Notes under the pieces: model-generated
What the model was told of the DNA's origin: nothing
Database searches by the model: none
What the model saw: only the letters and a program-made list of their open reading frames with translations
Shown here: in pieces, positions 23,758 through 33,561 of the stretch
Layout: each line of letters opens with the position of its first letter
How positions within the stretch are numbered: the stretch's first letter is position 1
Assembly (NCBI GenBank): GCA_963921825.1
Contig: OY997594.1
Span: 66,945,675 to 67,009,674, forward strand
Length of the DNA: 64,000 nt
Direction: 5' to 3'
Origin: Erodium maritimum
Lineage: Eukaryota; Streptophyta; Magnoliopsida; Geraniales; Geraniaceae
Position numbers and translations under genes: made by a program

Positions 23758-24393
23758 GGGAATATTTCAATACAGTACCTTGGTAAAGATTTATTTGTAA
23801 TATAATATCCGAGACTATTTTTTTTACAATATAATTCTCTGACAAGCATTTATTTTCAGTTTAGTATTTAACCATTACTTTGTTGTTAGTTTTTCGTCCA
23901 AAGATTGTAAAAAGTCCAAAATACATTTCACTAACAATCAAATTTTCAGAAGCATGTCATTGGTTCTTCAAACCATACAACTTGTAAAATATCAAAAGTA
24001 TCCTTCATTTATCGTCAAATTTTCAAAATTTGCCAACAAAATCATTCTTTTAAAAATATATATTAAAAAATCAGATTTTATAAAAATATTTACAAAAATC
24101 AGATTTTATTTCAATAAATATTTTTTTAAAACAATTTTTATAAGGGTATTATTGGTATTTTGAAAAAATCAAAGGGTAATTGACTATTTTATAAGGGTAT
24201 TATTGGTATTTTGGAAAAATTAAGGGTCGTATGCTTCGCACATGACCACTTTGCATCCAAAATTGGATGAAAAAGTAACGGTAGGTGCTAAATTGAAAAT
24301 AATCTTTACCAGGGTATTATATTGCAGAAAAAATAGTCTCGGGTATTATATTATAAATAAATGTTTATCAGGGTATTATATTAAAATTTTCCC
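23758..24393. mobile_element. Non-autonomous element with long AT-rich terminal inverted repeats
   Basis: The left end begins gggaatatttcaatacagta; the right end, reverse-complemented, begins gggaaaattttaatataata. Subterminal modules (aaaaagtccaaaata, aagcatgtcattgg on the left; gcacatgaccac and gatgaaaaagtaacgg on the right) match the elements at 53817 and 60370. The flanking 9-mers agree at only 5 of 9 positions. Non-coding. Confidence 0.6.
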
Positions 24394-24448
24394 TAACCCT
24401 GATAAACATATATATGGACCACATCAATACAATTAAACCCCGTTTTAA

Positions 24449-26791
24449 TTGAATTTTCTTACTAATCTTGAGCCCCTCCCCCAATGTCCTCTCTGTCTTG
24501 CCTTCCTCCTTTCCAAGGCAGTGATTATAATCACATCGTTTTCTCTCTCCTCCCCTTCCTCCTTTTATCGCCAGAACTCACCAGATCTAACTTCTTTTCC
24601 TACTTCCGACCCACCTCCATCTCCGCCTTTCCTTTCTCATTCCCGCAATACTGGTTTCCTCTCCAACCCGATGGAACCCTACCCAAAACTCCCAATCGCT
24701 ACAGATTCCCCGAACTCAACCTCATTCCTACCACCGCTTCTTCCGACCCCCATCGCTCCCATGACAACCCAACTAAGTCTCAACCTCACTTACTCCTGCA
24801 ACTTTGTCCCCTGCACCACCATGCAAGGGACCATTGGTGCAAGGAGCTCTCTAGAGCACACCTCCACAACTCCCCCCCAAACCACCATCACACTAGCGCA
24901 TCCATACCCGACCAACCTGGAGGTGGTCCAAGAAAAACTGATAAGGGTCTCGGTCCTAAGCCCTTTTGTGAAGCATACAAAGAGGATGATAAGGTTCTCA
25001 TCGTTCCAGCGAACATAGGGCCACGGGTGGACGATAGCCGCTTCATATTCGCGCTTGTTGGCCGCCTTCTTGAAGACAACAATGTAAGACCTCGAACCTT
25101 ATGTTATGCTATTGCTAAGGAATGGAAAGTGGAGAACCTGATCTTTCAACCATTTTCGGAGAAGATTAAAGATTTCTTCTTCCTTTCCCAAGCCTTTTTA
25201 GATGATATCAGGACACACGAGCCTTGGTCTTTTTTCAGGATAGTTCTGTTCTTAGTCTCTCTCCCTCCACGTACCCAGTTGGAACATCGATCCTTCCAAC
25301 ATATCTGCATGTCAATAAGAGTATATGAAGTCTCGGTGGAAGCTAGAACCCCCGGTTTGCGGGCGTTTATAATGTCCAAATTAGGGAAGGAGGTGGGGAT
25401 TCTAGGACTAACAGACCCAGAAACTTCTATGTTGCAAAGGGGTTGGTTTCCATTTCTTGGGCTCAAACTGGAGCTTGGCGTCACGAGACCCCTTATACAT
25501 TATCTAGTGTTACAACTTGATGAGACTTCGGACCCCCTTACGGTCTGACTCGAATATGAAAACCTCCCGCCTTTCTACCAAAGTTGTGGTCGTCTAAGCC
25601 ATAAAGACCTCACATGCAACGCTTTTTTATCAGGGGTGGGTCACATGACAATTAGATATGGGGACTGGTTGAGAGTCCCACAAACCCTTCTCATGGAGAG
25701 CCAGTTGACGGGAATAAAAAAACTCCGACCAAAAATTCTAACAGGCACCCCCGTGGTGGCCTTTTTGTTTGCTTCTCTTGCAAGTCCTTGGTGTACGACC
25801 ACTACTCATCCATCAGGGATGCCTAGGGTTTCAGAAGCGGGGTTTCCAAAAAGGGAAGTTACCCATTAAGACTGCATCTATGCCTAAGAACAATGCGTCT
25901 GATGAAGCCCATCAGGGAGGGTTAACTAGAGAGTGGAGGGGGTGGAGAAAAGGGACCGGTTGTATGCCTTCATTCTTGCAGCTCACTCCATGAATCATCC
26001 CACCGGACCAAAATAACTTCCTATCTACCTTCATTCGCGAAGCTATGAGGGCTCAGGAGAGGAATGCTACTCAGTCCCGACGGGCGACTCGTCGGCTACC
26101 CCAACATAGGTACCATGTGCGCATGGAGCAGGGGGGGATATGTTCCCCAATCGGAAAGATGACCAAGTTGGACCCATAGGAGTCGCGCCCATCGCACTCA
26201 ATGACACGGTGGACCTCAGCATGAATTTTTTTTTCGGGGAGAAAGCAGCATTGGAGTTCTGGACCTACTACTACCGTGAAAGTGGCCTTTTCACCAATTG
26301 GAGAACTCTCTGCTAGAACAAGACCAACCCGAAGGGACCCACTCCTTTCATCGACGAGAGCTAGGAAGAAACCTCATCGTGAACTATGATTTTTTTTTGA
26401 GTAATCGTGAACTATGATAGGTGTTAGGGGGTTGGGGCGCTTAGAGTCTCAACCTTCCAACCGGCTCCAGGCCCCATCTGGAAGGGTCACATTCTTTGGG
26501 GTGATTACATTTGTCCCTCCGCGAGCCATGATAACCACCTTCACCGGTATTTAGATTCTTGACGCTGCGTTATAGCGCGTATCTCTGGTATCCACCCGTT
26601 TTTACATCTGTTCGTAGAAGTTTTAACTTATTATCCATGTGGGGGGTCACCTTCTCGAGTTTAGAGGGGGAGACTCTGAACGCTACCTTAGATTGTATCG
26701 GGTGTTATTCCTAGACTGTCTTGTTTATTTGTACCATATGTATGTTTTTTTTCCCTAATTAATCGAACTCATACCTTTTGTTTAAAAAAAA
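24449..26791 (+). pseudogene. LINE remnant with DUF4283-zinc knuckle ORF1
   Basis: A long frame (24484-25548) has a Ser/Pro-rich start. It continues into a domain with PRTLCYAIAKEWKVENLIFQ and FLDDIRTHEPWSF, which I recognise as the DUF4283 region of plant L1 ORF1/Gag-like proteins. After a stop the same strand reads LPPFYQSCGRLSHKDLTC, a CX2CX4HX4C knuckle (first Cys replaced), then YGDWLRVP. There is no endonuclease or RT. The block ends in a short A run (about 26783-26791), as a retroposed 3' end would. Its end lies about 210 bases upstream of the S1FA start codon. Confidence 0.75.
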
Positions 26792-26999
26792 CGTTTTTAT
26801 ATTTTGTCTACACAATGGGAGAATACAAAAATAAGTAGGAAATCAGGGGTCAAAATAATATTTCTGCTGTAGACTCTGATACTAGGTCCTGAAATTTACT
26901 TCGTGTCCATTTTTCTCTCTCGAAGTTTCTCGGCTCCAACAATCTCCCTCTGCCCTTCGTCTTCTTCATCTCGCGAGCTGACCTGTCTGAGTCGTGGCC

Positions 27000-28461
27000 A
27001 TGGCCGACGATTTCGAGCGTATGGTATGTTCTCGCATGTTCACGTTTATGACCCACGATTCGAGATCTGTGTAATTGCGATTCGATTCATGTATTATGTG
27101 TAGAGATCTAGATTTCCCAGATTTTTTTTCCAGCTGATCTAGTTATGTTGTTGATTTTCATTTTTCGCTCAATTTCGATGGAGCAGAATTATTTTACATG
27201 CAGTGTTAATGAATTTACTTTGAAAATGTGATCACTTCGAGGTACAATTGAATCTTGTGTGAGTTCAATGCACGAAACATGCTTTCAGATTACCAGTTCT
27301 TACATAGGATCTTCAATGAGCTTCCGTGCTTGATTAGCTCCTCATTATAGTCCCCGAGAAAATTGATCTGAACATTAAATTCAGACCTTGATTTTTCATA
27401 GTAAATGCACATGCTTTTCTGCAATTTGATGTATTTATAGGTCAATGCATGTTTCATGCATTGAGATTTCCAGTTCCTACACTGTGTAGTTGCAGAGGTC
27501 TCTTGAAAAAGATTTTACTTGCCACTTTTTGGTTATGATGTTATGTTCTCGGTCTTTTGTTCATTTCTTAGTTGCCTAGTAATAGATATAAGTTGGTGCT
27601 GTTTTGGCAATTTGCAACTTATTTTGCAAAGCCACAGCCTTTTTGGGTTCTATTTTATTTTACTGCCAAATCCTTTTCAGATAAATATGAATCGGTGTAG
27701 CTAGTTTTTGTTGAAGAGGTCGAGGAAGGTTTTGAATTTGTCAGTTTCATAAGTAGTTACTCAAATCACTCACACATGCAACTTCTTTCTGATGGACATG
27801 GAGAAATTAGCCATTTTGCATTTTTCTTTCAACTTTCCGGAGTGTTGGTAACAATTACATTAATAACATTTGGTGGACATTGTGTACACTGCGCCAAGCC
27901 AAACTATTGTGGAACTGTTCTATATGAACATTTGCTTACATGATATACAAATAAGAAACTGAACCCTTTGGTTAGAAACTCATCAACTGCAACTCTACAT
28001 CTATGTCTAAGCCTTGCCCCAAAGGAGTGATAATGAGTTTATCAGGCTTACGTATCGAACAACACTTGGGATTTCAATTTTTTGTTTTTGTTTTTCCGAT
28101 ATTGGTTGGTTTGCTCATCAATGATCCTTTCATTATGATAAAATTTTGATGATTCACTGTTGCCCAAACTTGAATCAGCTTGTTTTTCTTTGCAAATTCT
28201 TCATGTTTACTATAGCAACAGAAAGATGACAAATTTTATCGTGAATAGGGAAATTTGAAGGATTCAGAAGTCAAAGGGTTCAACCCAGGGTTGATAGTGT
28301 TGATTATTGTTGGTGGGCTACTGGTGACATTTCTCGTTGGAAATTATGCATTGTATGTCTATGCTCAAAGGACTCTTCCTCCTAGGAAAAAGAAACCCCT
28401 TTCGAAGAAGAAGATGAAGAGGGAGAAACTGAAGCAAGGTGTCTCAGCACCAGGAGAGTAG
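27000..28461 (+). CDS. S1FA: S1FA-type small protein, two exons
   Basis: Exon 1 is 27000-27023 (eight codons) and exon 2 is 28249-28461, joined in phase 0 across a 1.2-kb intron, giving 78 residues. The product matches plant S1FA: the GFNP motif, a hydrophobic stretch at about residues 23-47 ([20 protein letters not shown]), then a lysine-rich tail ([20 protein letters not shown]) ending in APGE. S1FA was described as a DNA-binding factor of the negative S1F element in plastid ribosomal protein promoters. The hydrophobic segment also suggests membrane association. The N-terminal acidic part is a few residues shorter than in other S1FA proteins I recall. The gene appears intact. Confidence 0.9.
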
Positions 28462-29099
28462 AAATTCAAAGCTCTCTGGTACAATCTCCATTCTCCTTCT
28501 AAAGTTGAACTTGCCTGTTTAGACTTTTGCCTTTGATGTTTTGAAGATACTGTTGCTTGCTCGTTAGCTTTTAACTTATTACTAGCAATCTAGACTTGGA
28601 TTTACAATTACAGATACTGCCTCAGTAATTCAGGAAGTGAGAATGCTTTTTCCCCTCATTTTGATGCACTTTGTTCAATCATATGGCGTTTTCGATTTTG
28701 GTTGTATTCAAAAGGTTATGAACTGAGTAATTGTTGCTGTGATAAGCAATTCACTCCCAAGATTAATGCTTGGGTGGATGCCATTGAATTGGAAGATGAA
28801 AAAAACTGGTAGTAAATATATAGTATAAGATTAAATTAGAACCAAAATCCATATAACTTGATTCTATAAAATAAATTTTAATGCTTTGTGTTCATTATTT
28901 TATGAGCCCCAAAGATTACATCAGTATTTTGCTTGTTTTATTCTATATATTTTTAGGTTCATCCACCATATCCGTATCTGTAAGTAAGGCATACTTATGC
29001 ATAATAACACTTCAAGCATATCGTACTATTCCTAAGCTTTCTTGGTCGTTGATTTTTTGACCTGCGAAACAATCAACATGAACGACTCTAAGGCATGTT
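28462..29099. other. S1FA 3' flank, no further gene
   Basis: This stretch follows the S1FA stop and is AT-rich. An AATAAA occurs at 28870-28875, rather far (about 410 bases) from the stop. Nothing else is recognised before the peptide gene on the other strand. Confidence 0.5.
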
Positions 29100-29439
29100 T
29101 TAAAAATAGATCCCAGGCAAGACAAGGTATGCTTTGTCCATTACCTCTTGGAGTTTTAGATTTGGAAAAATCGGTGTGGTCAGTCCACGAACTGGGGGTG
29201 CTTGTCGACGTGGTTGAAGGGGAGGAGGGGGAGGTCGAGTGTGTGTTCTTGGAGGTCTATAATCGATATCAATCTCATTTGGATCTACCTCTCCTGCATT
29301 GATATCAAATATAATAATTTGCATGTGTGATAGGTACATGATTATTAGTAAAGTGACAGAAGTGCATACCTGCAGAAAAGTAAGGCATGGTGAGGAAGAG
29401 GAGGAAGAAGAAAATAAGTATTGAGAGGCAAGGCTTCAT
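29100..29439 (-). CDS. Small secreted peptide precursor 1 (uncharacterised)
   Basis: Exon 1 is 29439-29370 and exon 2 is 29293-29100, joined in phase 1, giving 87 residues. Residues 1-23 are a clear signal peptide (Leu/Phe core after MKPCLSIL). The mature part starts GEVDPNEIDIDYRPPRTHTR, followed by a Pro run and a basic tail. The gene at 49506-49801 has the same exon 1 length (70 bp), intron phase, start-TATA spacing and the motif (E/N)-x-ID-x-DY-x-PP. Acidic residues before Tyr are the usual context for tyrosine sulfation, and the DY/PP spacing loosely recalls RGF/GLV/CLEL peptides. I do not recognise a named family. The last 15 residues depend on reading straight to the stop. Confidence 0.6.
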
Positions 29440-29496
29440 TGTAATTGAATAGATGATGACGATGGTCGAGATGAGAGAATACCAATGGAGATGGTT

Positions 29497-29504
29497 AATT
29501 TATA
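29497..29504 (-). promoter_or_regulatory. TATA box of peptide gene 1
   Basis: TATAAATT on the minus strand lies 58 bases upstream of the ATG at 29439. Peptide gene 2 has the same octamer at 54 bases. Confidence 0.65.
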
Positions 29505-30049
29505 AGAGATTAAAGATGCTAATGTCATCAATTTGTGGAGGATTTTGGGAGTGGGAAGTGACATTGCGCATGCGCTAAGAGGCAATTTGAGGCTTTTGTG
29601 TGTTATTGAGTAGCTTGGGACTTAGTTGGAGATTGAAAATACTGTTTATGAGGAAAGTTACTTCCAAATAAAACTATAATGTAGTTGGACCATTCAAAGA
29701 TGAGTTAGATATAAATCACATGATGACTTGAACATTAAAACTATAATGTTAGTCATTTCAGAAAAAAAAAAAAAACTATAATGTCAAGTGATAGGTGCAC
29801 CAAACTCTACCTCTTCTCTTCAATTCAAGAACTCATAGATGATAGAATCCGTTTAAGTTTGATTTGGTTTTGAATATTGATCTGTATAGTTTGAGTTGAT
29901 TTGTAAGTATCTTGTAAATTGATTTGTAAGTATCTTGTAAATTTGTTAATTAGACACTAAGTGTACAAATTTAAGCCTGAAACAACTAGCAACTCAACCA
30001 TTTTAAGTATCAGTATTGTCAAAAACCTCTCTTAAGAACTTCCTTTCTC
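29505..30049. other. Intergenic, AT-rich
   Basis: No gene is seen. The phrase aaaactataatgt recurs around 29670, 29740 and 29774, and a 13-base A run lies near 29761-29774. Confidence 0.5.
29896..29941 (+). repeat. Perfect 23-bp tandem duplication
   Basis: The unit starting ttgatttgtaagtatcttg occurs twice without a mismatch, at 29896-29918 and 29919-29941. Confidence 0.9.
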
Positions 30050-31260
30050 TAACTTTCCTCTCAACCCTAATTCCCTTTCCTCAAAAAGGGCGTTGACCCC
30101 TCTCCTTTCTCGACGGTGTTTGTTGCCTCCACGACCATGGACGACGTTGGTAGTGGCTTCCCTTTTCCCCTCTCCCCATCTGGTTTTCTTTTTTGGCTTC
30201 ACACTCTCCTGTTGTCGACTTTAGTCCTGAACTCTGTGGTTGTTAGATATGTCGCTCTTCCGTTTGATCTAGCCCTTCTGGTTCCAGATCTGCCATTCTC
30301 GTCTCCCTCTTCAGGTTTCGTCCTAGATCTAATTCTAACTTGTCAACGGATCTTCTGTGTTGGTGGTCTTGTAGTTCTACTCTACTGTTTTTTTGTCGCT
30401 CGCGGTGGTGCAGCGCTAAGATTTGGGGTTCGTCGTCGATGCTGGCTCGACAAACTTGTTCCGCCCATTTGACTGCTAGATCTCTGTCCGTGAACATGTG
30501 GTGCTATTTCCCTTGAGGTGAGGAGTCGTTTCCCTTCTCTTCTTGGTTCTTCTAGGTTACCTTCTCCTCTAGCTATTGATCTTGGTTTTAAACCTGTCTT
30601 GCTCTCCTTTTGGGTTGAGGGCTCTCCGTTCACTTATGTGTTAGCCTACGATGAGTTGGTTCGATTTTTGGCCTTCCTTTGAGATTGTGGTCTTCAGGTG
30701 TTAGGGGTCCGCGTTTTTCTGTGATGGCTCGGTCATCGTTTAATATCTTGTTCGTTTGTGGTGTTGGTCGTCGGTCGATCATCATCTTCCCATCTGTTGT
30801 GAGGGGCTCGTGATGTCGATCGCCTGGGTTGCTCTAGAAGATCCTGAAGTGATTGGGTTAGGCAGTGTAGTGTTGTTTCGCTTTGTTCTTTGGCCTTGTT
30901 GTGTGGAGGTTTTGAAGTCCCTCTTTTCGGTAGCTCTCGGGAAGTGTTGCACTTGTGTGACTTTCTGCTTTCATGTGCTTCATGGTGGTTATATTTGGAT
31001 ATTAGACATTGTTTTTACTTACGTGCTTCATGATAGGAAAACCAAATTTTAGACCTTGTTTTGTTTGTTTATTTCACTCCTTTTTAGGATCGGGTAAAAT
31101 TTAGATAATAGACCTGTTTAGCCCATTGATTAGGTCTGGTTTTGTGGTTCAAAGTGTCATTTTTAACATGCTCTTGTTTGTAACTCGAGTGGTTTATTCC
31201 ATGACCTTTGTTTTCTACCGAAAATTAGGTCTTCTATTTTTAATGATCTGTCATTTGCTA
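30050..31260 (+). other. Unclassified repeat-like block with spurious open frames
   Basis: This is a T-rich, moderately GC block. Frames at 30116-30472 and 30756-31052 give hydrophobic, low-complexity translations without a family. Its right part (30975-31150) shares ordered motifs with 9330-9500, so at least that part is a dispersed repeat. Confidence 0.35.
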
Positions 31261-31949
31261 ATATAAAAAGTCATATTTAACTAAGCATTGATCTCTTTTA
31301 TTCATATCAGTAAAGGAAACAATCCGACATGAATGCTATATAAACGCATGAAAACAAGTCTGCAACTTTCTAAAAAAGGCAAAAGAAGTATGAAGATGAT
31401 GAGGGACTCCTCAGTTTGCTTGGGTGAACATTTATCACTTTACTGGATGTGATCGTATGAATGCACAAATTCATGATGATGTTTAGGAACGGGGATTGGG
31501 AAATGACTAGGAAAAAAAGATGTTCAATTAAGGATTTTATGTAACTAAAAAAGATGGTTTAATTACTTATTAATTATGGTTTATCGAGGAGATAGGTTGT
31601 ATTTTTATATAATTGTTTAGGAGGAGAAATTTAGTAGAAACTATTTTTATCCTAAAAACTGTGTGAACCAATCCAAGCCACACACAACTAAGATCTAACA
31701 TTCACTATGATGTCACATCATCACCCCAATTCCATCCAAATTCACACCACTTTCATTATTTCTCACATAAGTAAAGGCATAATTGTAATAGCATGGTGCA
31801 ATGTGGACAAATATCCATTTTTTTCCTTAACCAATTCACTAATTTAATATTTCCCGATTCGTTTGAACTCCGATTAGCTTAAAACTTGCGCCAATTTTTT
31901 TTTTCTAAGGGCTTTAAATCAAGATCAGTCATGAATATATTTTGAAACA
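31261..31949. other. Intergenic, no feature seen
   Basis: The stretch is AT-rich with no open frame or terminal repeat of note. Confidence 0.5.
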
Positions 31950-32170
31950 CAAAAATAAAAAGTTATATTGGGGTGATAAAAACAATGTTGAGTGTTGATA
32001 AATCTTCACTAATAAATTTTTTATATCAGGGTATCAAACTAATGCTAAATGTTGATAAAAAAAACATGTACTGGGGTGATAAAAAACAGATAATGAGGTA
32101 ATAAAAATCATGTTCAATTAAAAACAAGGGTGATAAACTAGAGTTTAGTGTTGATAAAAAAAACAGGTGA
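31950..32170 (+). repeat. Degenerate tandem-like repeats of a ggtgataaaaa motif
   Basis: Variants of gg(g/t)gataaaaaac followed by aatgttgagtgttgataaa occur at least five times up to the edge of the truncated LTR at 32176. Units are irregular in length. Confidence 0.6.
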
Positions 32171-32175
32171 TTAGT

Positions 32176-33549
32176 TGTAAAGCCGATTAGTTGCTCCTCC
32201 GTTCTTCACACGGGTTCCGGAGTGATCTTCGACTCTCTAGCTCGGGTCCAAGGCCTTTCCTTCTCTTGAGCTCGAGCTCACGGTCTTGGACCACAACAAT
32301 ACCAAAATTAATAACCCAACGGAGTGTTCCTCAATCCAAAATTTACAAAATAAACTTCAAACAATGGAAACAAGGTCAAGAAGTGATTTAGAAATCGAAA
32401 TGGTCTAAAAGGAAGGGTTTTTGGTTCTGGGGGTCTGATCCGGAATGCCATCCGGACCGTGTGGCTAGCCGTGCCGGAATCTGGCACGGACCGTATCACA
32501 GTCCGACCCGGGAACCAGCACGGACCGCGTCACAGACCGACCCGGAGTCTGACACGGACCGTGCGAGGTACCGTGCTGGACTCCAGTCCGTTCCGTGCCG
32601 GTATCAGGCCCGTTCCGTGCGGCCTGCCGTGCCGGCACATGGCCCGGTCCGGGTCACGTTCCGCGCCAGACCTGACCAGCTCCTTCCCATTTCTTCCCCA
32701 ACTCGAGTTCCTTGAAAATCAAATCAAAAACCACATTTCCAAGTCCTTCTAACTCCAAAATGTTCATCCAAAGTTACCAAACATCAACACCCTCAATGGG
32801 TTCGTCAAAACTTCAACTAAAAACACAATCCAAACATCGTACTTCACTACTTCTTCTCCAAGTAACAACCACAAAGCTAGTTCTTCAACTTCAAGCTAAA
32901 AACCCACAAAAACCAAATTTGAGAGTAGATGAAATGGAGATTTGAGAGCATCCATACCTCTAGGATGGTGAGATGAAGAAGATGGAAGGAAAATGGAGGC
33001 AAAAGGACTAGAAACAAGCGCCAAAATCCAAGTTTTCTTCCCTTTCTTCTTCCTCATGAAATGAGCTCTCCTCCTCCTCTCTCCTTGTGATTTTCGGCTG
33101 CAACAATACTGAGTGAGCTGATTTGTGTGCTCATGTTGCTTTAAATGACCTATTTTGTCCAATTACCGAAAAGCCCTTAAGGTCCTATCCCTTTAAAGGT
33201 AACTTGGGAGGGTATAAGAGTCAAATGAAGCTCCATTTCCATCCTCCAAGCCAAACATGACAAGTGTCATGTGGGGTCATTTTCACTTAAATAATTTCCA
33301 GCTTTCCAAGATTTTATCGGAAAAAGACCGATATAAAGTCCGAGTTTGACCGAAATTTGACCTAACCAATATTACAGTCAAACTGAAGGAAATGGCCCAA
33401 CTAAGCTAACCGTGATGACGGCTAAGATTTTTGGGCCTCAGAAAGGTCTCGTATGACTTCCTGAGTCATCGGTTGACTTTTCCGGTCGAAAGTCAAACTT
33501 GTCTAGAATTTACCGGTTCGAACGGGATCGACCGGGAGCGGTTCTTACA
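32176..33549 (-). repeat. 3' LTR, truncated at its outer end
   Basis: 1374 bases align with 46536-47898 of the 5' LTR, including the CACGG-rich zone (32450-32680). The inner end is TGTAAGAACC (minus strand). The outer 1.6 kb of the LTR is absent. GATTAGTTG stands on both sides of the break (32169-32177 and 32185-32193). Confidence 0.88.
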
Positions 33550-33561
33550 GTCTACCCCCTT
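33550..33561 (-). promoter_or_regulatory. Polypurine tract of the gypsy element
   Basis: On the minus strand AAGGGGGTAGAC immediately precedes the 3' LTR start TGTAAGAACC. This is the expected site for plus-strand DNA priming. Confidence 0.8.

Noticed and set aside
23749..24402. 9-bp target duplication for the element at 23758-24393
   Set aside because: The two flanking 9-mers agree at only 5 of 9 positions.
24449..25018. A 189-residue protein in the first frame of the LINE remnant
   Set aside because: It overlaps the frame that carries the recognisable DUF4283-knuckle signal and ends without a domain.
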